DNA from: Butyrivibrio sp. NC2002
Lineage (GTDB): Bacteria; Bacillota; Clostridia; Lachnospirales; Lachnospiraceae
NCBI RefSeq assembly: GCF_000702265.1
Contig: NZ_JNKZ01000011.1
Location: 62,001 to 126,000, forward strand
Length of the DNA stretch: 64,000 nt
Direction: 5' to 3'
The position numbers and the translations under genes were made by a program. Shown here in pieces: positions 15,802 through 25,188 of the stretch (position 1 is its first letter; each line of letters starts with the position of its first letter). The notes beneath the pieces were generated by a model. That model had not been told where the DNA came from, did no database searches, and worked only from the letters and a program-made list of their open reading frames with translations.

Positions 15802-16428
15802 ATGAGTGAGAAAAACAGCATTGCAACAGACTTAAACGAAAGAAAGGAGCACTCATATTCTGTAGCTTCTTTGTGCTACATCGGCGTATTTACTGCTATT
15901 ATCTGTGTATTATCTCAGATTTCAATACCCATGCCTGCAGGTGTACCAATGACTCTTCAGACACTTATAATCCCGCTGGCAGGAGTTGTACTTGGCAAGA
16001 AAAAAGGTACCTATGCCACATTATTGTATCTGCTTATAGGTGCGATCGGAATCCCGGTATTTGCAGGTTTTTCATCAGGTCTTGGCGTACTTCTCGGTAT
16101 GACAGGTGGATTCCTTATTTCATTTCCAATCCTTTCATTTACAGCCGGACTTGGTGATGAGCTTGGATTAAAGCTTTCGCATAAAAAGGACGGCTCCAGA
16201 AACCTTGCCATTTATTATGTTATTTTAGTGGCAAGTCTTGTAATCGGTGCTACAATTAACTATGTGTTTGGAACTTTCTGGTTCATGTTTGCAACACAGA
16301 GTACTTTCCTGTATGCATTTACAGCCTGTGTTCTTCCCTTTATAGGAACAGCCATCCTTAAGATCATACTTGTTGCACTTATTGCTCCGGAGCTTAAAAA
16401 GAGACTTGCCAGAGTACTTCCAAACTAA
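15802..16428 (+). CDS. bioY: Biotin transporter S-component BioY
   Basis: BioY is the biotin-binding membrane subunit of an ECF-type importer. The 208-residue protein has about six membrane helices and the family stretch ISIPMPAGVPMTLQTLIIPL (residues 36-55) followed by AGVVLGKKKGTYATLLYLLIG. AGGAGG lies 5 bases before the ATG. No ECF A/T genes are nearby, so it probably uses a shared energising module encoded elsewhere, or works alone. It is co-transcribed with birA 27 bp downstream and is under a BirA-type operator. Confidence 0.95.
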   Translation: MSEKNSIATDLNERKEHSYSVASLCYIGVFTAIICVLSQISIPMPAGVPMTLQTLIIPLAGVVLGKKKGTYATLLYLLIGAIGIPVFAGFSSGLGVLLGMTGGFLISFPILSFTAGLGDELGLKLSHKKDGSRNLAIYYVILVASLVIGATINYVFGTFWFMFATQSTFLYAFTACVLPFIGTAILKIILVALIAPELKKRLARVLPN

Positions 16429-16454
16429 TACTTTAATTGTAGGAAGGTTAGCTC

Positions 16455-17423
16455 ATGTCAGATACCAAAGAATTGGTATTAAAATATCTGGAAGAAAATA
16501 AAGACAGCTTTTCATCCGGCGAGGAAATTGCAAATCATCTAAAGCTTTCCCGCAACAGTGTATGGAAAGCTATAAAATCCCTTAGAAACAGCGGTTATCA
16601 GATTGAAGCGGCCACGCACCGCGGCTATCATCTAGTCGGTGATATGGATCTGATAACGCTTAAGGGTATATCTGATAATCTTCTGCCCGGCATCGCCCAG
16701 GACAGGATTCATGTATATAAACAGATTGAATCAACAAATAAAACCGCTAAAGGCGCTGCAGCATTTGATGCGCCGCATGGAACCTGCATAATCGCTGAGT
16801 CACAGACGCTGGGAAGCGGAAGAAAAAAGCGCCCGTTCTTCTCTCCCAAGGGAGGAATATACATGAGCGTAATACTTACTCCGGACAAGCTCCCTTTTAA
16901 AAACACGAGTCTTGTAACAGCTTATATTGCAGTATGTGTGTGCAATTCCATAGAAGCTCTCACCGGCAAAAAGCCTATGATCAAATGGAGTAATGATATA
17001 TATATTGATAACAGGAAAATCTGCGGAATCTTAACCGAATCTGCAGGAGATCTCGATACCGGCGAACTTTCATGGATCGTTGCAGGGATCGGTATCAATT
17101 TTGCAGTGGATACAGGTACCTTTCCAAAAGAAATGCGTTCCCATGCAGGAAGCCTGTTTGTTCCTGAAAAGGCACCTCTTTCCAAAAACGACCTTATCGC
17201 AGAAATATTAAACAACATTCTGCTAAAAGGAAAAAACATAGACATCCTAAAATCCTACAGGAACAGATCCCTTGTCCTGTCAAAAGATGTAACCGTCTAT
17301 GACAAAGATAATAGCTATCCTGCCAAAGCAGTTTCCATAGACGACATGGGTAAGCTTGTAGTATCGCTTCCCGATGGAAGTAGCAAAACCTTAACACACG
17401 AAGAAATCCGCATCGAATTATGA
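16455..17423 (+). CDS. birA: Bifunctional biotin-protein ligase / biotin operon repressor BirA
   Basis: BirA makes biotinyl-5'-AMP, attaches biotin to carrier lysines and, in the two-domain form, represses biotin genes. Residues 1-60 form a winged helix (SGEEIANHLKLSRNSVWKAI). The ligase domain has the adenylate loop GSGRKKRPFFSPKGG (120-134) and KWSNDIYIDNRKICGILTE with the catalytic Lys; a C-terminal SH3-like domain completes 322 residues. The Trp usual in the loop is Phe here. The stop codon lies inside the terminator hairpin. Together with bioY and two operators it makes an autoregulated biotin uptake unit. Confidence 0.96.
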   Translation: MSDTKELVLKYLEENKDSFSSGEEIANHLKLSRNSVWKAIKSLRNSGYQIEAATHRGYHLVGDMDLITLKGISDNLLPGIAQDRIHVYKQIESTNKTAKGAAAFDAPHGTCIIAESQTLGSGRKKRPFFSPKGGIYMSVILTPDKLPFKNTSLVTAYIAVCVCNSIEALTGKKPMIKWSNDIYIDNRKICGILTESAGDLDTGELSWIVAGIGINFAVDTGTFPKEMRSHAGSLFVPEKAPLSKNDLIAEILNNILLKGKNIDILKSYRNRSLVLSKDVTVYDKDNSYPAKAVSIDDMGKLVVSLPDGSSKTLTHEEIRIEL

Positions 17424-17440
17424 TGCGGATTTCTTTTATT
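17401..17440 (+). terminator. Terminator of bioY-birA
   Basis: Stem GAAATCCGCATC/GATGCGGATTTC followed by TTTTATTTT. The birA stop codon lies between the arms, and the converging hslO gene begins its stop codon immediately after. On the minus strand the T-tract is weak, so it is mainly a plus-strand terminator. Confidence 0.9.
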
Positions 17441-18320
17441 TTGCTCTTGGCAGCATTTCTTTTAAGTCATCAATGCTGAATTTGTATGCATTCTGGCAGA
17501 ACTGGCACTTGAGTTCTATATCCTCTTTATCTGCGATAAAGTTTTCAAGTTCTTTCTTTCCAAGTAGGATAAGCGCTCTCTCCATTCGGTCTCTGTCACA
17601 GCCGCAGTGGTATTTAACCGGCATTGTGTCCGTAATCTCCATATTTAGCCCGTCAAGGACCATGGAAAGAAGTTCCTCGGGTGTTTTACCTTCTCGTAAA
17701 ATATCTGTAACAGAGGGCATATTTTTGATATTTTCCTCAAGCTTTGAAATAGCTTCCTCTGATGCCCCGGGCATAAGCTGAACTATAAAGCCGCCCGACT
17801 CCATAACACTAAAATCCTTGTTTACAAGAACCCCGAGTCCTACTGATGAAGGTATCTGTTCTGATTCTGCAAAATAGTAAGTAAGATCATCTGCTATTTC
17901 TCCGGAGTGAAGAAGTATTGTTCCAACATAGGGTTCTTTAAGGCCAAGATCTCTTGTTACAGTTAGTGTTCCGTTTCCAACTGCGCCGCCAACATTTAAA
18001 TGTCCCTCTGCATTATTTGGAAGTACAACAGCATTATTTTTTACATAGCCCTTTACTTCACCCTTGTTGTTAACAGTTACAAGAAGTCCTCTTATTGGGC
18101 CATCTCCTTCTATAGTTATTGTAAGGGCATCTTTGTCACCCTTAAGCATATCTCCCATCATCAGAGCGCCGCTCATAAGTCTTCCGAGAGCAGCCGCGCA
18201 GATAGGGCTTAGTGAATGTATTTTTCTTGCTTCTTCCGTAAGATTTGTGCTGTTTACAGCAAATGCTCTTATCTGTGCATCAGCCGCAGTAGCTCTTACC
18301 ATGTAATCTCTGTTTTCCAT
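17436..18320 (-). CDS. hslO: Redox-regulated chaperonin Hsp33
   Basis: Hsp33 is a cytoplasmic holdase activated by oxidation. The C-terminal zinc switch is intact: CGCD at about residues 239-242 and CQFC about 30 residues later, four cysteines in CxC/CxxC spacing. The N-terminal domain has LSPICAAALGRLMSGALMMG and EGDGPIRGLLVTVNNKGEVK. I place the start at ATG 18320 (MENRDYMVRA), which has AGAGG 6 bases upstream; an ATG two codons earlier abuts that site directly. The gene converges on birA. Confidence 0.96.
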   Translation of the reverse strand: MENRDYMVRATAADAQIRAFAVNSTNLTEEARKIHSLSPICAAALGRLMSGALMMGDMLKGDKDALTITIEGDGPIRGLLVTVNNKGEVKGYVKNNAVVLPNNAEGHLNVGGAVGNGTLTVTRDLGLKEPYVGTILLHSGEIADDLTYYFAESEQIPSSVGLGVLVNKDFSVMESGGFIVQLMPGASEEAISKLEENIKNMPSVTDILREGKTPEELLSMVLDGLNMEITDTMPVKYHCGCDRDRMERALILLGKKELENFIADKEDIELKCQFCQNAYKFSIDDLKEMLPRAK

Positions 18321-18339
18321 AGGCATCCTCTAAATAAAA

Positions 18340-18386
18340 AATAAAAAAAAGAAAAAACCGGCTTATACGATATTGGTATAAGCCGG
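18340..18386 (-). terminator. Terminator of pta
   Basis: Minus-strand hairpin with a perfect 11-bp stem CCGGCTTATAC/GTATAAGCCGG (18358-18368, 18376-18386) and a 7-base loop, followed by TTTTTTCTTTTTTTT. Confidence 0.92.
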
Positions 18387-18402
18387 CCAGCTTATCAGTT
18401 AA

Positions 18403-19386
18403 TTATGCAAGAGATGCTGTGATAATCGCCATTGAATATACTTCCATGGCATTGCAGCCTCTTGACAGGTCATTTATCTGTGCATTAAGTCCAAGAAGGA
18501 TCGGTCCGTATGCTTCGAAATTGCCCATACGCTGTGCAATCTTGTAACCAAGGTTACCTGCATCAATGTTAGGGAAGATAAATGTGTTTGCATGTCCTGC
18601 CACGGGAGAGTTGGGCGTCTTGTTTCTGGCAACTCTGGGTGATACAGCAGCATCAAACTGAAGCTCACCATCGATCGGGATCTCAGGGAATTTCTCCTGA
18701 GCCTTTCTTGTAGCATTCTGCATCTTTGTTACTGAAGGGCTCTTAGCTGATCCCTTTGTCGAGAATGAAAGGAATGCAACCTTGGGGTCTACGCCAAATG
18801 CCTTAGCGCAGTCTACTGTTTCCTTACAGATCTCTACAAGCTCATCCTCATTGGGATCCATGTTGATCGCACAGTCACCCATTGCGATCACTTCGTTGTC
18901 CCCTGTAGCTGAAGGGCGAACCAGAATAAAGCATGAGGAAACGATTGTGCTTCCGGGCTTTGTCTTGATGATCTGAAGTGCAGGGCGAACCGTATCAGCT
19001 GTTGAATATGTTGCACCACCAAGAAGACAGTCAGCCTTCTTCATCTTAACAAGCATCGTGCCAAAATAATTGGACTGAGAAAGAATCTCCCTTGCCTTTT
19101 CAGGTGTCATGCCCTTGCTCTTGCGAAGTTCCACAAATTCTGCGACCATTTCCTCAAAATCAGGATAATTTGCAGGATCTATTATGTTTGCGCCTCTTAT
19201 GTTGTATCCTGCCTCTTCTGCTGTTTTATTGATAACATCGGGATTACCTAAAAGAATAGGCTTTAAGAAGTTGCTTGCAAGAAGTCTTGAAGCAGCCTCA
19301 AGTATTCTCTCATCTTCTCCCTCTGTAAATACTATTGTCTTAGGATTTGCTTTAAGTTTAGCTATCATATCGCCAAAACCGTACAT
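18403..19386 (-). CDS. pta: Phosphate acetyltransferase
   Basis: Pta interconverts acetyl-CoA and acetyl phosphate, the first step of acetate formation with ATP gain via acetate kinase. The 327-residue protein is the short form without the N-terminal DRTGG/P-loop extension and matches the PTA/PTB fold: TIVFTEGEDERILEAASRL, KADCLLGGATYSTADTVRPA, FAFPNIDAGNLGYKIAQR-like C-terminal block (here FIFPNIDAGNLGYK). AGGAGG lies 9 bases before the ATG. No ackA is adjacent. Flanked by its own terminator and a 180-bp upstream gap. Confidence 0.95.
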   Translation of the reverse strand: MYGFGDMIAKLKANPKTIVFTEGEDERILEAASRLLASNFLKPILLGNPDVINKTAEEAGYNIRGANIIDPANYPDFEEMVAEFVELRKSKGMTPEKAREILSQSNYFGTMLVKMKKADCLLGGATYSTADTVRPALQIIKTKPGSTIVSSCFILVRPSATGDNEVIAMGDCAINMDPNEDELVEICKETVDCAKAFGVDPKVAFLSFSTKGSAKSPSVTKMQNATRKAQEKFPEIPIDGELQFDAAVSPRVARNKTPNSPVAGHANTFIFPNIDAGNLGYKIAQRMGNFEAYGPILLGLNAQINDLSRGCNAMEVYSMAIITASLA

Positions 19387-19565
19387 TGTTCTATTCCTCC
19401 TGATGATTATTTATAATCTGCGAAAATATAAGACTTATTACAGCAAAAGCTGCAAAGAAAATATTATGCTGACAACATTATTAATATTTTGTGCGAAACG
19501 ATTATAACTCCATCCAGTTTTTTACTCAAGAATAGATAAAAAAATATCAATCTTTTGAAAATCTT

Positions 19566-20921
19566 TCATTCAGTCACTATAACAACACCCCAAGGCTTGA
19601 CAGTAATATTACCGCCTTTTGCACATTTTTCTCCCGTAAGGATGTCTTCTCCTTCATTTACATTTTTAGCAGTAACTTCTTTTTGAGAAAAGTTGAAATA
19701 GAAATCAACCTTTTTACCCTCAGAATTAATGCCACTCCTTTGAATAACAGGGAATCTGTTTTCACAGGTAAGTAACCCAAGATCTATCAAAACATCCTCA
19801 AGGATCAAAGACAGCATCTCCTTTGAGGGGCGGCATCCCATATACACTGCACTTCCCTTTCCGAAAGTATTTCTTGTTATTGCCGCGGTTTTTTCTAATC
19901 CGGGATGAGAATAATAAGCCAAAACTTCAGGCGATGCCCCATCTTCAATATTAAGGAGCTCCATAAAATCTCTTACCTTATAAAGGTCAGTATCATTTTC
20001 TTTCCCCTTGTAAATCAGTCTGACATCACCAGGCCACATAAATTCACTGTAGCTTATGCCAAACACTTTTGAGAGTCCGTGAGGAGTCTCGTCATGCCAT
20101 ACTTTTGTATGTTCGTTTGCAAAAGCGCTCTTAAATGTAGTAAACAGATTTCCTCCATCTTCCACATATTTTTTCAGAGCATCGATTTCCTCTTGCGAAG
20201 CCGCATACATAGCGGGTGTAAACACAAGCTCATATTTGTTTAAGTCCCCGATATTCTGAGGCCAGATAAAATCACATTCAACATTAAGACGGTAAAGCGC
20301 TTCATAAATATCCATGAGAACGTCATTATACTTAACATTAAAAGTCTCATCGATAGGAAAAACATCAAGAGCGGTAAGGGATCTTTGGCTCACATAAATT
20401 GCCACCTTATTGTTCTTTTTAAGGTGCATTATCTTAGAGCCTATCTTCTTAAACTCATTTCCAACAACAGATGCCTCTTTGTAAATAGCATTTTCCTTAA
20501 AATCATGGGACAAAACGCCCTTCCAATATGTCTCAAACGAGTTATGGAGTGAATGCCAGTGCCAGTATTCAACCATGTCTGCGCCGTTTGCAATGTGCGC
20601 ATACGCCTGCTGCCTCAGCTGATTTTTAAAAGGAGTCCATCCGGGAAAGCCCTGCGCCTGTGTTTCAAGCACATAATAATTATTCCCCTTGACAGATCTT
20701 GTCACATCTCCGCCAAAGGCAATCTCCATACCGGTAAGCTTATCCTGCGAGGGATGATATATATCAACGCCTGCAATATCCAGGACTTTGCAGTTGTCGT
20801 ACACATCTGTTTCTCCGTTTATACCGTATGAATATCCTATCCAGTTAAAATCGGTATTATGGGTGATAAACTGATCTTCTCTTAGATACTCTCGCACAAT
20901 GCCTGCCTGAAATGAAAAAAG
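19566..20921 (-). pseudogene. GH42 beta-galactosidase, 5'-truncated remnant
   Basis: The open frame encodes the last two thirds of a GH42 enzyme: second half of the TIM barrel with the nucleophile Glu in YYVLETQAQG (E78 of a 443-residue product if GTG 20897 started it), then the trimerisation domain (VYMGCRPSKEMLSLIL) and a short C-terminal beta domain. GH42 proteins are about 650-690 residues; the first ~230, including the acid/base Glu of the Asn-Glu pair, are absent. Recognisable GH42 coding continues upstream in frame (LFSFQAGIVREYLRE) to a TGA at 20922-20924, only 17 bp past the hydrogenase stop. GTG 20897 has only a weak upstream AGGCAGG. I read this as a deletion that fused the locus to the hydrogenase 3' end. 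Confidence 0.8.
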
Positions 20922-20941
20922 TCAGTTACAGATTTCATGGA

Positions 20942-22429
20942 TTAGTCCGGAAGATCGATGTGCTTGCCATCTCTGTGCATTGAGAACTTATCCATAGGAT
21001 AATTCTTAAGGTTATCAAGCACCTTTCTTCCATCGGCTTTTGCAAGAAGACCGGCTCTTGCCTTGGTGATTTCAACCTCTGTTTTATGCTTTGAAGGTCC
21101 GCCAAGACATCCTCCGGGACAAACCATACCCTCGATAAAGTCTTCTGGGAGCTTTCCCATCTTAAGAAGCGTAAGTGCTTTCTTACAGTCAATACCACCT
21201 GCTGCTCTAAGAAGCTTAAGTTCTGATGTGTCCTGACCTCTCTCCTGCATACATTCTATAACTGCATTGGCAACACCGCCACTTGTAGCAAATCTCTTAC
21301 CCCAGATTGAAGACTCCTGATACTCATCTTCAACAGGCTCAAATTCAATATCCCTGGAGCGCATAAGAGAACGAAGTTCACCGTAAGTAACAACAAAATC
21401 AGCATTATCCGGAACTGATGTGTCCTGAGCCTCTGATTTTTTTGCAATGCAGGGACCTATAAATACAGTAACGCATCCGGGATGTGTAACCTTAAGGTAT
21501 CTTGAAATAGCACACATAGGAGATACTGTTGTGGACATATTCTCCTTGAACTGATCCGGGAAGTGTTTCTTAAGCATATTGATAAATGCAGGGCAGCATG
21601 ATGTAGTCATCTTCTTACCTTCTGCGTATGCTTCAGCCCATTCCTTTGACTCATAAGCAGCTGTCATATCGCCGCCAAGACCAACTTCAACCATATCTGC
21701 AAAGCCAAGCTTTTTAAGCGCATTCTTTACTGCAGCCATTGAGATATTTTCGCCAAACTGTCCCTCTGTCGCAGGAGCGCACATTGCTATGACTTCTTTT
21801 CCGGCTTTGATAGCCTCAATTATCTGAACAAGGAATGTTCTTGAGCCTATAGCTCCGAAAGGACAACTATGTATGCAGTGTCCGCACTGGATACACTTAT
21901 CTTCATCTATTTTGCAGAATCCATATTCATCATAAGTGATAGCTCCAACAGGGCAAGCCTTGTGGCAGGGTCTCTCAAGATGGACTATCGCTCCGTAAGG
22001 GCAGGCCTTGGCGCACATTCCGCACTCCTTACACTTGGCGGGATCAATGTGCATTCTTACATCACCGGGATGAATTGCCTCAAATTTACATGAGTTGAGG
22101 CATGCCTTACCAATACAGAATCTGCAGTTATCAGTAACAGAAAATGATGCAATGGGGCATTCGTCGCAGGCAGGGTCTATAACCTGAACAATGTTTTGGG
22201 ACCCCTCATTATAAGTAGGTGCCTGTCCGCATGCCAGTCTGATTCTCTGTCTTACAATTTCTCTTTCCTTATAAACACAGCATCTGTAATCAGGCTTGGG
22301 GCCTGGGCTTATCTTGAGCACGATCTGTTCCTTATGCTCTTCGTCAAGTTTATCTTCCCACGCAAGTCTGCATACTTCCTCCATAATGTTGTGCTTTAAA
22401 CTGATTATACCTTTGTCATTTGTTACCAT
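20942..22429 (-). CDS. [FeFe] hydrogenase, group B-like, with ferredoxin domains
   Basis: The 495-residue protein has an N-terminal Cys-rich region, three 4Fe-4S motifs (Cys102/105/110/114, Cys133/136/139/143, Cys179/182/185/189) and an H-cluster domain with L1 TSCCPAF (276-282), L2 IGPCIAKKSEA (about 324-334) and L3 EGMVCPGGCLGG (433-444). All H-cluster cysteines are present. TSCCP with Ala/Phe following and an L3 without the GGGQP ending differ from the classical group A enzymes and resemble group B of anaerobic Firmicutes. Likely cytoplasmic, ferredoxin-linked H2 turnover; direction is inference. AGAGGAG precedes ATG 22429. No maturation genes (hydE/F/G) are nearby. Confidence 0.85.
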   Translation of the reverse strand: MVTNDKGIISLKHNIMEEVCRLAWEDKLDEEHKEQIVLKISPGPKPDYRCCVYKEREIVRQRIRLACGQAPTYNEGSQNIVQVIDPACDECPIASFSVTDNCRFCIGKACLNSCKFEAIHPGDVRMHIDPAKCKECGMCAKACPYGAIVHLERPCHKACPVGAITYDEYGFCKIDEDKCIQCGHCIHSCPFGAIGSRTFLVQIIEAIKAGKEVIAMCAPATEGQFGENISMAAVKNALKKLGFADMVEVGLGGDMTAAYESKEWAEAYAEGKKMTTSCCPAFINMLKKHFPDQFKENMSTTVSPMCAISRYLKVTHPGCVTVFIGPCIAKKSEAQDTSVPDNADFVVTYGELRSLMRSRDIEFEPVEDEYQESSIWGKRFATSGGVANAVIECMQERGQDTSELKLLRAAGGIDCKKALTLLKMGKLPEDFIEGMVCPGGCLGGPSKHKTEVEITKARAGLLAKADGRKVLDNLKNYPMDKFSMHRDGKHIDLPD

Positions 22430-22537
22430 AAAATCTCCTCTAAATCACCGGTTTTATCCGTATACCCCAAAGAAGTATCCTTATCCGGTATTAAACCTGA
22501 TAGTTGTGCCTCTTAACTAACACTAACATATATTAGC

Positions 22538-23116
22538 TTAAAGTTCTATGATTCTGCCAAAATCAAACTCTTCGCCGTCGTGTGCTGTTATAAAAAGCGG
22601 GGATCTTCCCTGCTTTTCTCTTATATATTTTATTGCCTTTTCCCTGTTTTCTTTATCAAGTCCCGCAAAGGGCTCGTCCATTATCAGCATATCAAAAGGA
22701 ATTGAGCACGCTCTTACTATTGCAACTCTTCTCTTCATTCCTCCCGACAGCTCTCTTACTGGTTTCTTTAAGCAATCAGCAGGGAGCAGTTTTAAAAGCT
22801 CTTCCTCTGCTACCTTTGCGGAATTCTTTTTATTCACCATGACCACATTTTCTATGGCATTAAAATCCTCGCAAAGCCTGTTTTCCTGAAATACAACGCC
22901 CGCGTTAAGATATGGATATTTGTAATCACCCATAAGGTGTACTCTGCCTTCATCCGCTTCCTCAAGACCAAGCAGAATCCTTACCAGCGTTGTCTTTCCT
23001 TTTCCGGAAGGTCCGGTTATCACATAGGTATGATCATTTTCTATCTCCAGATTAAAATGATCCAGAACTTTTAGATCGCCATAGGATTTTGTAATATTTT
23101 CAAGATCAATTGTCAT
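22538..23116 (-). CDS. ABC transporter ATP-binding protein (SsuB/TauB-like)
   Basis: Nucleotide-binding subunit of an importer: Walker A GPSGKGKTT, Q-loop GVVFQENRL, signature LSGGMKRR, Walker B MLIMDEPFAGLD and switch His in ITAHD. At 192 residues it is shorter than typical SsuB proteins (about 240-260), ending soon after the H-loop. It overlaps the permease gene by 11 bp and is the last of a binding protein-permease-ATPase operon for small organic molecules (nitrate/sulfonate/taurine/thiamine-precursor class). Substrate is not evident. Confidence 0.9.
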   Translation of the reverse strand: MTIDLENITKSYGDLKVLDHFNLEIENDHTYVITGPSGKGKTTLVRILLGLEEADEGRVHLMGDYKYPYLNAGVVFQENRLCEDFNAIENVVMVNKKNSAKVAEEELLKLLPADCLKKPVRELSGGMKRRVAIVRACSIPFDMLIMDEPFAGLDKENREKAIKYIREKQGRSPLFITAHDGEEFDFGRIIEL

Positions 23117-23855
23117 TTACCGCTCCTTTCCCGCAAAAAACATTTAAAAGAAGTGTAATGACTTTCTCCGTAATCCATGATACCAATACAATGACCGCTG
23201 TCCATGCAAACAACTCTCCGGTATCAAGATATATTTTTGCGTTGTACAAACCATTTCCCATGGATGATATGGGTTGCCCTATTACTTCAGCAGCAACACC
23301 GCTCTTAAAGCCCATGCCGACAGAAAGCGCGATAGCATTCTTAAATACAGGAAGAACCAGGGGAATATAAATATATCTTATCTGATTAAACATGGGCATT
23401 CTGTATACATATGCCATTTCAATCAGCTTTGTAGCCCTGCTTCTAAGCCCCGTAAGTACAGAAGTATATACTATCGGAAATACAACAAGTGCCGAGATCA
23501 CTGTTGAAAGATTGCTGTTTCCGATCCATATAAGTACAAGAACAACAAAACTCGCAACAGGAACCGCCTTGATCATAAGTACTATAGGCGATAAAAATTC
23601 ATCGAGTATTTTGTATTTGTATGACAGACTTCCAAGAAGTGTTCCACCAAGAACACCTGCAAGAATTCCTGCCATGATATGCAGATAGGATGATAAGACT
23701 GAATCAAAAAAGATTGTATCCTTAGACATCTTCACAAGTGAAGTTATTGTCTGAAAAGGTCCTGCAAAAAGAATATCATTATGAATGATGATTGCAATGA
23801 TCTGCCAGATGATCAGCCAAAAAAGAACTATACCTATTTTTTTTAATATTTTCAT
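23106..23855 (-). CDS. ABC transporter permease (SsuC/TauC-like)
   Basis: A 249-residue membrane protein with about six helices and the BPD_transp_1 coupling loop (EMAYVYRMPMFNQIRYIYIP, residues around 147-166). Members of this family import sulfonates, nitrate, taurine or pyrimidine precursors of thiamine. GGGGAT precedes the ATG. It lies between the binding-protein gene (33 bp upstream) and the ATPase gene (overlapping). Confidence 0.9.
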   Translation of the reverse strand: MKILKKIGIVLFWLIIWQIIAIIIHNDILFAGPFQTITSLVKMSKDTIFFDSVLSSYLHIMAGILAGVLGGTLLGSLSYKYKILDEFLSPIVLMIKAVPVASFVVLVLIWIGNSNLSTVISALVVFPIVYTSVLTGLRSRATKLIEMAYVYRMPMFNQIRYIYIPLVLPVFKNAIALSVGMGFKSGVAAEVIGQPISSMGNGLYNAKIYLDTGELFAWTAVIVLVSWITEKVITLLLNVFCGKGAVNDN

Positions 23856-23888
23856 ATTATCCCCAAAAAACTAATCCCCATTAAACAA

Positions 23889-25064
23889 TCATTTAAGTGT
23901 GAATGCGTAAAAATCATCAGAAGGAACTGAGCCGCCTACTGCCTTAGGATCTGCATTAAATAAAACATCAAGATATCCGGAAAGCGCATCCTTTGCTTCC
24001 TGGCCAGATATGCATACAATATTGCACTCAGGCATCGCTACTTCTGCGATTTCTTTTTTCTCTATAATGCCATACTCGGCAACGAGCTGCGCACTTTCAG
24101 GAAGAGCACTCTTTGTAAGCTCTGTGCTTCTTTTATGTTCCTCTAAAAATGTAGTCACTTCTTTTTCGTGTTCATCTAAGAAGTCATTTCTAACCACGGT
24201 AACACCTGTAAGAAGCTGTGAGCCTTCAGAAATCTTATCCCATTCTCCCGTAAGACTGAAAGCTATTTTGATCTCACTGTTCTTCATTGTTGCAGCTGTT
24301 ACAAAAGGCTGCGGAAGTACAGCTATCTTTGTAGGATCCTCAGCAAGGATTGCTGCTATCTCTGTTGCTTCTGATTTAAACTCTACATTGCAGTCAGTGA
24401 CACCGTACTGCTCCAAAAGGTAATTGAGTACATACTCAGGAGATGCTCCCTGACCTGTTGTTATAACAGTTTTACCGGCAAGATCTTCCATTCCTTTTAC
24501 TGTATCATCCCCTGTTACGCAGTATAAAACGCCAAGAGTATTTATATCAACAAGGCTAACACCGCCCTCTGTCTTATTATATAAAACTGAGGCTACATTA
24601 GCTGGAACAAGCGCTATATCGAGGTCGCCCGAAACCACCTTTGCAAGTATCGCATCAGGCTGAGTTTCCATTGTAAACTCATAATTTCCGCTGCAGCTTC
24701 CTTCTTCCGATTCCTTCATAAGGTTTACAAGGCCCATTGTTGTAGGTCCTTTAAGTGAACCAACTCTTACAACCTCATAGCTTTCGTCTTCTTCAATATC
24801 AGTAGCATTTTCCGTATTGCTGCTTGCATCTTCAGAAGTCTCAGTTGCAGCATCTGATTCTTCTGAATCATTAGTATTTTCATCATTCTGCGCATTACTT
24901 GCGCTTTCGTCTGCCTCTGCATTTTCTTCTTCAGTTACTGCTTCGGTTTTTGTTGATTTTAATGTATCTGCATCTTCTTCAGTTGTGCTCTTTTCACCAC
25001 AAGCCGTAGCAAAAGTCATACAGCAAAGCGAAGCACCTAATAATGTGATAAACTTTTTCTTCAT
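23889..25064 (-). CDS. ABC transporter substrate-binding lipoprotein
   Basis: A 391-residue lipoprotein: signal peptide with lipobox FATAC (Cys about residue 22), then ~70 residues of Glu/Asp/Ser/Thr/Asn-rich linker, then an NMT1/THI5 or SsuA-like binding domain (VRVGSLKGPTTMGLVNLM, LAGKTVITTGQGASPEYVLNYL). The domain resembles those of sulfonate or thiamine-precursor importers. First gene of the transporter operon. A minus-strand TATAAT at 25131-25126 and a leader hairpin near 25090-25113 precede it. Confidence 0.88.
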   Translation of the reverse strand: MKKKFITLLGASLCCMTFATACGEKSTTEEDADTLKSTKTEAVTEEENAEADESASNAQNDENTNDSEESDAATETSEDASSNTENATDIEEDESYEVVRVGSLKGPTTMGLVNLMKESEEGSCSGNYEFTMETQPDAILAKVVSGDLDIALVPANVASVLYNKTEGGVSLVDINTLGVLYCVTGDDTVKGMEDLAGKTVITTGQGASPEYVLNYLLEQYGVTDCNVEFKSEATEIAAILAEDPTKIAVLPQPFVTAATMKNSEIKIAFSLTGEWDKISEGSQLLTGVTVVRNDFLDEHEKEVTTFLEEHKRSTELTKSALPESAQLVAEYGIIEKKEIAEVAMPECNIVCISGQEAKDALSGYLDVLFNADPKAVGGSVPSDDFYAFTLK

Positions 25065-25125
25065 AATATCTGTCTCCGTCCTCTCGAAACTCAGTGCTCT
25101 CCACTATCAGAGAACACCGTTTTTC

Positions 25126-25131
25126 ATTATA
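25126..25131 (-). promoter_or_regulatory. Candidate -10 element of the ABC importer operon
   Basis: Perfect TATAAT on the minus strand about 65 bp before the binding-protein start; no good -35 at 17 bp. It overlaps the end of the preceding terminator's T-tract. Confidence 0.45.
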
Positions 25132-25169
25132 ACATAAAAAGGAGAATGATTATTAATCAATTCTCCTTT
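25132..25169 (-). terminator. Terminator of the HAD phosphatase gene
   Basis: Minus-strand stem AAAGGAGAAT/ATTCTCCTTT with a 12-base loop, followed by TTATG, 20 bp beyond the stop codon at 25189. Confidence 0.75.
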
Positions 25170-25188
25170 CAGCAAATTCATATAAAGC

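Noticed and set aside
19455..19488. Inverted repeat AAATATTA/TAATATTT upstream of pta
   Set aside because: All A/T, with a long loop and no T-tract; could be chance in AT-rich sequence.
20895..20897. GTG as the genuine start of a short GH42-like gene
   Set aside because: GH42 homology continues upstream of it to an in-frame TGA and the only upstream purine stretch is weak, so a truncated pseudogene fits better.
25090..25113. Leader hairpin before the ABC binding protein as a riboswitch (for example TPP)
   Set aside because: No conserved riboswitch signature; only one short imperfect stem.
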